Shown here: positions 11,483-23,393 of the stretch, piece by piece
Position numbering within the stretch: the first letter of the stretch is position 1
How the letters are laid out: each line of letters begins with the position of its first letter
Source of the DNA: Leptoclinus maculatus
Taxonomy: Eukaryota > Chordata > Actinopteri > Perciformes > Stichaeidae
Reading direction: 5' to 3'
DNA length: 64,000 nt
NCBI GenBank assembly: GCA_032191485.1
Contig: JAVDOI010000011.1
Coordinates: 16,598,617-16,662,616 of the forward strand
Made by a program: the position numbers and the translations under genes
The notes under the pieces: model-generated
What the model was told of the DNA's origin: nothing
The model's input: only the letters and a program-made list of their open reading frames with translations
Database searches by the model: none

Positions 11483-12805
11483 TTATTTTTCCCCCTCTTT
11501 CTTCTGGTGCTCCCACGGCACAGGGTCATTTTCCTCTGTGTGCGATCCAGACTCCCTCTCGTGCCAGAACTGCTCCACATCAAGCAAAACGATCCCATCT
11601 TTGAGGCTCACCCTGTCTACGTCTCTCTCTCCTCCTTGCTCCGGCTGGGGCTGAGCCTCTCTGCTGAGACCCTGGCTGGAGCTTGACCGAAGGCTCCTCT
11701 CCCCCCCCAGTTGGCCAGAAGTCTCTGGTCTGGGGCAAGGCGACTGGAGAGATGTAGCGGTGTGAGGTCCGGGTTTTGGCTTTGGTGGAGGTTGCTTGCG
11801 CAGGGTGAGGCGCCTCCACAGTCCCCTGTAGCCCTCTCTGAACTCCTCAGAGAGGAAGAGGACGATGAGAGGGTTCACCAGGGACAGAGAGAAGGTGAGC
11901 AGCTGGGCAGAGAGGGTTAGAAGAGGGGGAAGAGAGGAGATGAGGGGCTGAGGTCCTTCGATTTCCTTCTCTGTGATATGACGCTTCCAAACCCACACCA
12001 CCCATTGCGGAAGCCAGAGAATAGCCATGGCCACAGTCAGGCTAAACAACATCAAGGTGAGCTTCTTGGATCTGATCTGTGTGCGCAGGTTCTGAGTCTT
12101 ACTGGAGCGGCGCTGGCACTGGCCGTAAGCCCTCAAGAAATACACCAGGGCAAAGCTGAGTGGTGCACAGTAGACCCCCAGGGGGTATGCTTTGACGTAC
12201 ACAGCCATGAAGTCCCGGGCTTCAGGAGGGACCATCAGCATACAAACCAGCCCGCGGGTTTCTCTCTGCAGCGTGGCAAACAGCCAGTGAGGGACGGTGA
12301 CTGAGCAGGCGGACAGCCAGATGAAGAAGAACACCACCAGGATGGAGCCCAGTCGGATGCTCACCTGCTTGGTGGGGTTGGACACATATTGGTAGCACGC
12401 TTTGGCCATGACAGCCAATGTGAAGCTCTTCGCTGCCATGCAGGACTGGAGGAACCAGTCGGCCGTCTTGCAGACCGCCCAGCCCAGATTCCAGCTGGCT
12501 TTGGAGTAGGAGGCAGCCCTGAAGGGAACCGTGAACAGCAGCACCAGTCCGTCAGCAAACATCAGGTTGAAGATGAGGGAGTTGATGAGAGACAGTTTGC
12601 CCCTATGAGCGTTGGAGAACAAGATGACCATCGCAGTGAGATTACAAGCCACACCCAAGACACAGATGACTCCTAGAATAGCCGGCACCAGGACCCTCAG
12701 CTCCTCAGGCTCCAGGTGTTGCTGTGAGCCCCGTTCATTGAATGACCACTTGTCTATGGAGCTGTTCACCACTGTCACATTGTTTCCACTCAACAACTTA
12801 TCCAT
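11483..12805 (-). CDS. gpr151: Orphan G-protein-coupled receptor GPR151, single exon
   Basis: This is a class A seven-transmembrane receptor of 440 residues, with no intron, as for the mammalian gene. Visible features are a TM1 asparagine (GVACNLTAMVIL), a TM2 block (NLMFADGLVLLF), a TM3 cysteine (AVCKTADWFLQSCMAAKS), an ECL2 cysteine (GLVCMLM), TM6 with LWLPQWVVW, and TM7 ending NPLIVLFLSEEFREG. The TM3 end reads MAKACYQY with no DRY motif, a feature I also recall in human GPR151. The tail ends with LLDVEQFWHERE and NDPVPWEHQ, nearly identical to the human C-terminus from memory, which makes the assignment strong. I start at MDKLLSGNNVTVVNSS, which gives an N-glycosylatable N-terminus. The frame stays open to an ATG at 12910, adding 35 partly hydrophobic residues that look like 5'UTR. 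In mammals the receptor is expressed in the habenula. It lies next to ppp2r2b in the same orientation, as in human. Confidence 0.93.
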   Translation of the reverse strand: MDKLLSGNNVTVVNSSIDKWSFNERGSQQHLEPEELRVLVPAILGVICVLGVACNLTAMVILFSNAHRGKLSLINSLIFNLMFADGLVLLFTVPFRAASYSKASWNLGWAVCKTADWFLQSCMAAKSFTLAVMAKACYQYVSNPTKQVSIRLGSILVVFFFIWLSACSVTVPHWLFATLQRETRGLVCMLMVPPEARDFMAVYVKAYPLGVYCAPLSFALVYFLRAYGQCQRRSSKTQNLRTQIRSKKLTLMLFSLTVAMAILWLPQWVVWVWKRHITEKEIEGPQPLISSLPPLLTLSAQLLTFSLSLVNPLIVLFLSEEFREGYRGLWRRLTLRKQPPPKPKPGPHTATSLQSPCPRPETSGQLGGERSLRSSSSQGLSREAQPQPEQGGERDVDRVSLKDGIVLLDVEQFWHERESGSHTEENDPVPWEHQKKEGEK

Positions 12806-13714
12806 CTTTTCCAAAAAAAGATAGTCAGCTAATATGAAAATAAATAATAGGAATAGTCTAAGGCAGCCAGTAGAAGAAGAAAAAAGGTTCTCGATAGAAG
12901 ATTTCCCCAAATTGAAGGGCTCAAAAGTGAGATTTTATATATCTAGCAATACTAGCACTCTGAATCTAAACCTGTTACTATAATCGCATCAGAGAAGGTA
13001 TCGATTGTCGATCAATAATCACAGCAGAGCTCCTGTCTGTCCCCTGGTTTATCCTGAGACACAGTGATGCAGCTTCTGCGGCTGGTTATAAAGACGCTGT
13101 TTGATTGACAGCTGCTGTCCCCAGCTGACAAACTGTGCGTCGACGACAGCCTCTCGGGGCCAATTAGAAAAACTCTGCATAGTGTGCACCGTACGGCAGA
13201 TGAACATGTCAGATTTCTAATTTGTGTTAATGTTTGTGAATTAGTCATCATTAGAGTGCATTTTTCTTATAGTTAAGAGATACTAATGCTTAAGTGCTGA
13301 TTACATATATGTTTTTGTTGCAAAAGGCATTTTAAAATGTGTTACAGGCAGTACGTGAAATATATCATCTGAAGCATCCACCAGCAATCCAGATGGATTC
13401 TGTCATTTGAGTTTGTTATATGAGCTGTTGAAGTTGGTCAGCAACCTGCATTTGGAAGCTGGATTTCTGTTCTTATAATGGTAAGTTAGTATAATATGAA
13501 TAAACACGAATAAGCTGAAGAAATTAAGACAATTGTGACAGTGGCTAGTAATTTGAAATCAACCACCAACTGTGTCCCTTTTTTTGGAACAGCCAGGCTG
13601 CCTTTATATGTCTTACTCTTCATCCATAAGAGGGCGCTGTTGCACCACAAGCAGCAATGAATCATTTGATGTACTCAGCAGCATTAACACAGGAAGTGAA
13701 ACAACGCAGGCTTT
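12806..13714. other. gpr151 5' flank and gpr151-ppp2r2b spacer
   Basis: The spacer between the two minus-strand genes should hold the gpr151 promoter. A short palindromic phrase, tatcgattgtcgatcaata, occurs near 12998. No clear TATA box or gene was identified. Confidence 0.4.
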
Positions 13715-15475
13715 CAACTTGCACATCTTTATTCTTTTTTTATTCAAAGAAAGTCCAGTAAGCATAAAGACTGCATGGTAATTAATTGCATTTCAATACA
13801 TTCTGAGCTATAAAAGTTTTTTCAATTAGAAGTGTCACAAAGGAGGTCGTTTAGAAGACATTACCGTTTAAAGGAATCACACTTAATAATTCCCTGATTT
13901 CACAGAGTTCATTTAGACCTTTGACTGCTTTTCTTTATGGGAGTTGGCTCTTAAAACAAATCTGAGACAAATGAGGATCTCCAAAACTGACAAGAGCCGA
14001 GTACTGAAATACAAACCTGGTACCGTTCCACGTTACCCTTCGTCAACAAGAAGAGGAACGTGCACAGACACAGCAGCAATCTGACTTCTTGTGGACAAAG
14101 CCAAATATTTTACTTGCATAGTGCCTCAAATGATCTGTAGATGTTAAATATCTATATGCAGGTGGTCAGTGTCATCAGAATCAGATCTAACAAATGCAAA
14201 AAGAGCAATGCCTGCTAGCATTAGGTTGCTCCAGGAAATCTCAATATTTTGACATGAATAGTTTACGGTTCTACCATCTACAGATCATTTTCGGTACAAT
14301 CCAAATAAGGTAAAAATGTGATGTGGTTTTTTTTTCAATAGGGATTTTGCTAAACAAAATGTAATGTGGCTTTGTCGTATCTCTTGCAAACTGACTGCAA
14401 TGTGATAAGAGCAACAATTACTTTGTACATATCACAGCGTCCTCCCCCTGAACTCACAAGCATGTATCCGGTGCTATAACGTAATCATGACTACATCGCT
14501 TCAAGCACTTTTTTTTCCACTTAGGACCTCAGTGGAGCTTTTTTTTTTTTTTTTTTTAAAGAGAAAGAGAAAAAAACAAAACAAAAGAAAAAAATCCTAA
14601 ATTAACATTTCATTTGAAACATTCACTCTCCTGCCTTGTTTCTCAGTCCCCACCCCCCCCCCCCCTCCCACTCCCACTACATCAAACCCCCATATACCAA
14701 AAGAAGGCACCACAGCTTCTAGACAGACTCATTGACCGAGCGAAGGACTCAATAAAACAACAGCATTAAATAAAACCATTGACACGGCCCAGAAGGGCTT
14801 CATTCACATTACAGACGACAGCAGTCTCACCAGGGAGACACAGAATTGGTACTTGAAAGACTGACCATGTTGTGTCACAGCTCACAACTCAGTTTCTGGG
14901 GTCAGACATTAACAGTCTCTTTTGTAGGAACTCTGCAGCAGGTTGCACTGTCCAAAACGCAGGGTTGGTCACATGCACTGTAGCATGAGCAGGTTGAAAG
15001 AGAGGGGGCACTGTTGCTACATGACAACGAGCCACCGTCATGTCAGCTAGGTTTCTGTCAGTGTGCTCTACTTAATGTTCAGTGTACCCACATCCAACCC
15101 CCTTTTCTTCGGGGTCCGGAGGGCTGCTACATCGTGTCATTCATGCAGCAATCCTCTTGTTGCATTAATGCACGGGATTCACTTCTCCAGGTGTCCGCAC
15201 GGCTAAATAAATTAAATTAGAAGTCAAATTGAAGAATGAAAGTCCATTCTTGAATTTCGAGGAAACCGTTTTCCTCACGCTATATCCAGGTTGTATCAAT
15301 TTCCCCCACTTCCCAAAATTCACACCGTCCGCAATTTCACTCACTGGATAATTATCTCTGCTGTTCTTCAGCAGAGCGGCAAAATTCAAGACATAGGGAG
15401 AGGAGAAGGATGTATGTAAGGGCTCCATCCCTCTTTCTCCAACCCAGCAGGGGGTCAGCAGGGGCAGACTGCTCT
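13715..15475 (-). other. ppp2r2b: 3'UTR of ppp2r2b
   Basis: About 1.75 kb follows the ppp2r2b stop. Two TTTATT runs (13728-13733 and 13738-13743) are AATAAA signals on the gene strand. The region contains a T17 run near 14540 and a C-rich run at 14652-14666. It has no plausible ORF. The extent is inferred. Confidence 0.5.
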
Positions 15476-18296
15476 TTAGTTGACCTTGTCTTGGAAGATG
15501 TAGAGGTTGTTGGTGGCCGCTACTGCGATGATGTTCTCATGGGGGTGCCATGTAGTGTGGAGGATCTTCTTGCTGAAGTCTAGGCTGTCTACACTGATCT
15601 CATCCTTACGACGCTTCCCACCGACACACACCTGGAGGACAACAGTAGGGATAGATATGCTTTAGGTTATGAGTTTGCACCATTTTTAACGCATAAGTTC
15701 ACAAAGATTTCAGTGATTTTTAAAGTAGTATTTATTTATTTTTGCAGCACTGATATAATATCACCTCATAAAGTAGATGTGGCAGAGAAGTTGGCAAACA
15801 GTTGCCAACTTACACATCCAGGAGACACAGAGCAACATTAGCATTCATTTGGAGTTGTGTTAGGCTTTACGCTCTGTTTTGGTCTCTGAGGGACATATTT
15901 GGCTCTTTAGCTGCTAAATGCTCCGCTATGTTCACCAGCTAGTTGTTAAATAAAAGTAAGATAAACAATGTAAAAAGAACGAGAGGCTAAAAATCTGATG
16001 TTGATGAATCCAACTCTTTCTGAATAGAGTAATTCAACCTAAACAAATTTAGTAAAAAGTTTTTTATTTCATTTCTAAATTTTTTTATTTTTCACATTCG
16101 TGCTAGTAATCACAGCTAGTTCAGTGCACAGGATATGATTGGATATAATCATAATTATACTGTAGCGTATCTATGAAGATTCACAGTCATCAGGATATCT
16201 AAACAACACTCATTTGAAGCCAAGTTGAGGCCCTGGCAATACAGAACAAATCCAGATGTCTTAGGAATCAGGTAACTTGTATTGATGAGCGGTGCTGTAC
16301 CTTGCGAGGCTTCAGAATGGCTCTGGGTTTGCTGTTCTCCCTGGACGCCTCCAGTGTGACGTCCCGTTTAGTGTTCCGGTCAAACATTCGGAAGAAATTG
16401 TTATAGGAGCCGGTCATTATGACGCTGAGGAGGAGCAGAGGAGAGCGGAGGGTTATTGAGATAGTTGGATGGATGGATGGATGGATGGATGGATAAGAAA
16501 TTAGTCTCACCTGTCTGATCCGTTCCAGACACACTCAAACTTGTCAAAGATGCAGTCGTTCTCATACAGAGAACAGAGTTTGCCACGTAAATAGTCATGC
16601 ACCTGAAAAACAAATCAGAACATGAAGTGGCTGGTGGATCACGATCACACTTTCCCAGCACCCAAAGTTCGTCACATTACCTTTTTTAAGTGAACAACCA
16701 TACAACCTTAAGCTGCACTGCCATATGCTCTAGTTTCAATAATCCCTCCAGACCTGGTGACCCACGCTAAGATGCTAGGTAGCAGGTGGAATTGGACAGA
16801 GAATCCCTTGAGCCCAGCTGATAGCCTTATCAATCATGACCTGCCCTAAGATGGCTTCCCCTGATCACACAGGGTGGATCTGACCCCGGTGACCACACAG
16901 TGGGAGGTTTTGCCCTTCAGGTTGCATCAGCACCGCCACTATCTGTCTTTTTGAGAACAGTCGGCTCAATAATCCCTCCCGGGGTAATTGCAGAAGATGA
17001 CACGGTTACGGATTGACAGGGTGACAGTGAAACAGGATTATGTTGAGTGATTACTCTGAAATCAATACGTTTTGATTTGATCCCAGCCTAGCTGTTATTT
17101 AGGATTATCTTTGGAGCCTTCGAACTGTCCAACAGGCACATTAAAGCAAGACGAAGGCTTACCTGGTACGTCTCTAGTGGTTTGTTCTCCATTTGAAGGT
17201 CCCACACCTTGACAGTGAGGTAGTCTCTTGTCATCAGGTAGCGCCCATTGTGGCTGAACTTCACGTCAGAGATGGATGAGATGATTTCAGAGAAAAAGGA
17301 GCGAGTGGAGGGGTCCTCTGGCTCCTCAAAGTCTACGAGAGAGAAAAAACAAAAGGCAGTCATCATCTGACAGAGAAAACACGGGTTTACACCGCGGGAG
17401 GTCGCTGCTTAAAAGATAGGGTTTTTTTTCTTCCCGCAAGACTTTTTCATCATTCGCAGCGAGAATAAAACAAAGTTGATTGTGTTTGGGTGGTGGGGGC
17501 CGTCATTAGCGAACAATAACAGCCACAACAATGCCTGGATGTGGGTTTTTTCTGCAGCAGCTGCATCTCTTCACGGTATTATTTCCCTGTGTGTTTAGGG
17601 AGAGAGTCGTGGGTCAGCATGCTGGGTAAATATTGGTTATGATTCATATTGATTCTGGCAGCTGCTGATCTGTGTGCAGGCCAACACGCTGGGGATAAGA
17701 GCCAGGCATTCCATCGTTAGCTGTCAAGTTATTGTTCCTCCTCCTCCTCCTCCTCTTGCCCCCCCCCCCCCTCTTCTTCCCCCCTCTCCTCTCCATCGCT
17801 CCAAAAATGCCCCCACCATTCTCCCCCACCCCTCCCCGCCTCCTCAGCTGAGGCCTGGAGAATGGCTCTGTGATGTGTCAATGGGGAGTCTACCCAGGGA
17901 TGCGGCGGGAGAGATGAAAAAATGGGGGGGATGAGGAAGGGATAAGAAAAACAAATCAATGTCAAAGTGCTGGGCCCATTTGGGCCCCGCTGGATTTGTG
18001 TGTGTGTGAGTGTTTGTGTATAAGTGGGTGTGTGTGCAATATGTGCATGTATTTATGCATGTGTGTGTGTCCCTGCCCTCCCTCCCGTCCCACTCCAGGG
18101 GTGTATAATAGGGTCCCTGGGGAGTCGGCATGGTCCCTCTCTTTCTGTCCTGGGGCTCAGCGCTTTGGCAATCCTCCCCTATCCCTCCATCCATCCTCAA
18201 TCTAACGCTGACTGATACCAGCAGCCTCTCAGGTTTACAGGTATGGGAGGGGATGTGATATGATTGTGTATTTTATGTGGAAGGTTCAGGAAGTTT

Positions 18297-18367
<71 letters not shown>

Positions 18368-21300
18368 GTGTGTGTGTGTCTGTACGTCAAGGGAAGGAGA
18401 AGCTGTGTTTTTGAGTGCATGCGTGGGAGGGACGGCATAATACATCGCTCTGAGCTAAAACAGCGTTCATGCAGTGAGACAGTAGGTCGGTATCAGCAGA
18501 CCGTGTCCTGAGGCTAACGAGAGCACCTGCCTGCTCAGCGTGTGTGTGTGTGTGTGTGTGCATGTGTGTGTGTGTGTGTGCGCACTGCAAGCACCTAATG
18601 GCACGTACATGTCGATATGAAAACAGCCGTGAATACCACAACTTAAAATTAACACCAATTTTCCAAACATTTCATGTCACTTATATACTAATTTCGCCTG
18701 CAAATAACTGCTCATGTGAAATTCAACAGGCCGCGTTAGCGCATGGTCCAGTGAACGCATCAATATGTCTGAGGACGTGACTGACGTTATTGATTAACAA
18801 GGTGTGTCCATGAGGGACTAATGCGATTGCTCTTAAGCCATTGATTTTCCAGGGAAAATGTCAATGTATTCATTATTCATTTGACCAAAGCATGTGATGC
18901 TAAGAAAAGGCCATTCATTGTTTGAAACACACAGCGAGAATTATTGATGAGTTATCAATCCTGGCATATTGAGCCACACAAAGGTGGAGCTGAAGCAGAA
19001 ACAAATGAGTGTGAATTCGCAACCGGGGTGCATGTTGAACCATGTTAAATGTCTTTCTGTTCTCCCACTTCCATCAATCTTATGAATTTAAAGATTTAGA
19101 TGAGCAGCGCTCTCTTCTGTTCTTCTCGAGTTAATCATCCTTATACTACTCAGCTTCACTGAGGTCATGTTCTTTGTGTTGTTTTAGGGAATTTAATGGC
19201 CAGGAAAAGGAGTTACATTACAATAAAACTCAAATTACACACAGTGGGTTTCAGAAGACTGGCTCTAATGTCTTTTTGACTGAATGTGACCGTCATTAAA
19301 ATAAATGAAAGGGATTCTGTAGTTCAATTTGATACAGTTCAACTATTTATCCCAGTAAGGGATATTCTATGCAGACACTTGCTAGATAGAAGGCTTTGAA
19401 GCAACATTTAGAAGATACAGAATATAAAACAGTTAAATGAATAAAGCAACTGTAAAAAAGAAATCCAATAATCATGCCAACGCTTGAGTTGAGTTGCCAC
19501 AAAATACACAATGAAGCACCACACGATAAAAAGAATAGTTAACATTATAGAATATTTTCACATGAAAGAAAACTATTTGATCTTTCTCGTCCCTCTTTTA
19601 TCATTTTTCCCACGATGCACTCTACTTGTACTCACATTTGCTGTGTTTGTCGCAGAGCGCGGCCTCTCTCATGTCACAGAGGCGTATTGAGCCCTTGCTG
19701 CTGCTGTAGGCAAAGGTGTGACACTGCTGGGGATGAAACTCTGCTGAGGTGATCACCTCCGTCAGCTCCTCCATGTTGGCTGGCTTGATGTCCACAATGT
19801 CTGAGAGACAGGCACTAAGGAACAACTACAATCTTAAGACAGCTACTGTGGGCATTTAGACCAACACTGTGTATTTAGCTCTGAAAAAAAGGGACTAATT
19901 TTCTGTACAAACAGATTTGAATTACATGGTTACTTTTCATCCCTTTTTTCCCCACATTTTTAGTTCCCAAACACCGATGACCCGAGTGAGAGGATACTGA
20001 AGCTGCGATCGGTGATCTCCAGGTTCCACAGGTTCACCCTGAGGTCGTCGGTGGAGATGTATGTCTGAAGGTCAGAGTTGACAGAGATGGAGTTGATGTG
20101 GTAAGTGTGAGCATTGCTGAATACACGCCTGGCTGTAGCCTCAACCATCAAGTCCATTGGCTGCAGCACCGGCACCTATTGGTAAAGACAGGTCAGTTAG
20201 GTGTGGGGGGGGGGGGGAAGCACATGTAAAGAAACACACACATGAAGATGCAAGAAATTCATCTCGAAAGCTTTGATGGGTTTTATAACACTGATCCAGT
20301 ATCTTTTGTTCATTGAGGCTGGTTTCCTCGAGGCCATCCTATATATTTATCTGCAGATGTGCAAATGTAAATGCACATGGTGGGCATCAATTTTGTGTGT
20401 GTGAATATGATGAATATCTTCGTGTGTGTGTGTGTGAACCACAAGCAGATGACTCCGGGGATTCACATGACATTTACTCCACAAATCTTAATGAAACAGA
20501 GACAGTGACTGAGGGGCTCAGAGGCTGTTTGATGAGCCGGTTCAATCAGACCGTGAATATCTGTTTGCTACACCGGCTACTCGGAGATCACGCCTGCCTC
20601 CCTCTCTTTCTCCCTCCCTCCCTCTTCCTCTGTCTCATGAAAGTGCTGAAGAAGTCACTCCTGCTCTCATGTTTGCATGTAAGAGAAAGCAAGAAAACAG
20701 AGAAAGCGAAGGAGGTGGAAAGGAGAGATGGCCCGGGGGCATCGCTAGGCCCTGCTGAGGAATGATAACTGAACTCTGCAGAATTAAGACGAGCTCACAC
20801 TCACACTCACACACACATACACAGTGCTGCTCGGGCTTCAAAGCCACCCAGCCCCAGTCTGCATGCAGCCCCCCGTTGGCCAGATAAAACACAGACAAAG
20901 AGAGAAGGGAGGGGAGCGAGAGAGGAGAACAAATCGACTGCTTCTTCTCTTTTTCTCTCGTCCGTTGCTGGCACTGACAGAAAGACATGGCAGCCCAGCA
21001 GGCTGCTGTATCTCCATGGGTGTCACTTCATTTCCATGTCTTTCACCGGCCGTCCAGAGAGACACGGACCGTATTAACCCATAACCCCGAACACTGACAG
21101 TTACACTGCTCAGCTGGCTCCTGCACCTTCGGAAGATTCATAGATTCTCCTCCTCACAAAATGTAAAGCCGAATATTTTAGTATTAGATATTTCTGCTTT
21201 AAAAATAAATAAATATTCCCTAGAAATCTATTCACAACATCATTTTAAAGCACTTTCCTCTTTTAAAGCAGCAATCGGATAAAGCGCAAAAAGTACATCC

Positions 21301-23334
21301 TTTGTGTTTTAAGGAGATACTGAATCATAGACTTCACACAATGCAAACAAAGAGGTTTTTTTATTGTTTGTTCCTTTTGGCTACATTTTGGAATAATTTT
21401 TTCGAGGCTCTTCCCTTTCCTCCTCCCCTTCTCCCCCCCCCCCCCCCCTCCTCCCCATGCGCAGATTTCACAGCCTCTAAACAGGATTGCCACAGTCCCG
21501 GCCTGTCCCCCAGGTTGCTATGATCCCCTGGCCAGCCAGACAAAGAGGGACAGACACGCTGAACACAGCACTAATCGACTATGGCAGACACACACAAACA
21601 CACACATATACACAATCACACTGTGCTACGTGCCTGCCTGCTTTGTGTGAAAATTAAAGAGGTAGGGGAGTGATAAGACTGAGAGAAGGAGGGGGGGGGG
21701 GCAGAGAGGATGATCCCTTCATGGTCTTCACCTCAGTGAACATATCGATCACTCATTCTCACTTTCTTCTGCCAGTGTAAGTTCAAAATTGTCCAACGAT
21801 TGTGTGTTTGCTGGTGTGAGTGTCATTTATCAGTATTGAAAGTGAGCATATATTAGAGGGAAAACTGTGTCAGTTTTGACAGATACGGTGCAGTCATACA
21901 GAATGCGTTGCTAAGAAGTTTATGTAGGATTAAAGGCGATCGCAGCATAATGACCGAATGCTAAATTTTTTATTTAATCAGCTTATCTGAGCTGTACGTA
22001 TTTGGACTAATCAATGTGCAAACATATGATAGACCTTTGTCCCAGAAAACATTTTGACATGTCGCAGTCGGACAAGCAGGTGTTAATTATACAATGAATG
22101 ATGGCAGTCAGTTAGCTTAGCTTAGCATAAAGACTTGAAACAAGGGAAACAGCTAGCGTGGCTCTTTCCAAAGGTAACAAAATTCACCTCCCATGTGGGA
22201 TTCCCTAGCTGAAAACAGGTTTTCAGTCGTAATCCTAAACTAAGCTACCCAGGTGTCTCATCAAGAGGACATCAGACTGTTGCTTGAATTGGGGCGGCCG
22301 TGGCTCAATGGGTAGAGAGGGTTGTCCAGTAACCGCAAGGTTGGTGGTTTGATCCTTGGCTGCTACAAGCCCACTGCTCCCAATAAGCTAGGGATGGGTT
22401 AAATGCAGAAGTCAAATTTCGTATATGTATATGACAATAAAAAAATGTAAAAAAAATTTAAATTGTCTTTGTTTTTCTTTCCATTTAAGGATAATCTTGA
22501 ATTTTCTGAAATGTTCCCCTCCTTCACATCATAACCTGATATTTGACTCAGAACATTTAACACACCAGCTAGACATGACTTGAAGCCATTTCCCTTCCTC
22601 CATGTGACATTTAGGGTGGTGTTAGACCTGATAGTTTTGTGTGACCCCTTTACCCGTAGCGAGGTGATTGTCGATGGGTCTCTGATCCGTCCATCGTCAT
22701 CCTTCAGGTTGTAGCCCTCCGGACGCTTGTCTCTCTCGCTGATTTTCCACAGCTTCACCGTCTTGTCTGGAATGGATACATCACACAAACACACACAGAG
22801 ACACACACAAACACAAAATACAGTTAGATCATGGCTCACTACAGTGAATCTCAGACACAAGATGGATGCAGGGGGCTGGGCGGCCAATCTGGCATGTATC
22901 TGGTCAGGAGCCAGCGGGAATGATGAATGGCGGCTCCTATGTACATTCTGATGTCACTGATATCAATCTACATGTTCACTACATTTCCAGGCTGCAGTAT
23001 ACCCTGAAAAAGCCATCTGGACGCTTTTCAGTTCTGCGCCACTCAAACACCAGTTACATCCCATCTTCTCTGCCTGTCTGGAGAGGGGGATGGCGGCAGC
23101 AGTCAGGTTGTTGCCTTCTTTTTTTTTTTCTTTTAATTTCCGCTGTGAATATTGGTGTCAGAGCAGTGAGGCCATCGCCACAGGACCCTCCACCATCTGC
23201 TCCAGCCACCGCTAGCACTTCTGTAGCAGCCATGCATGAAGCCCACAATCTGCAAGACATCTCTCTCGCTGATGTGTGTGTGTGTGTCTGTTTGAGCTGG
23301 CGTGCATGTATGGCGTGTGGTGGCACATGCTTTG

Positions 23335-23393
<59 letters not shown>

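Larger units (their letters stand above)
20176..22653 (-). other. ppp2r2b: ppp2r2b intron carrying a SINE and a second repeat
   Basis: This 2.5-kb intron contains G/C homopolymers (20203-20217, a C17 run near 21433-21448, a G run at about 21692) and the two interspersed repeats listed separately (22100-22260 and 22291-22446). No coding exon was recognised. Confidence 0.7.

Noticed and set aside
12806..12910. Upstream ATG of gpr151 adding 35 residues with a hydrophobic stretch as a signal peptide
   Set aside because: GPR151 orthologues that I recall have no signal peptide, and the shorter start gives a normal glycosylated N-terminus. The longer form cannot be excluded.
22291..22380. Functional tRNA gene
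   Set aside because: The tRNA-like head lacks a foldable cloverleaf, its B box is degenerate, and it is followed by a SINE-type body and A-rich tail.
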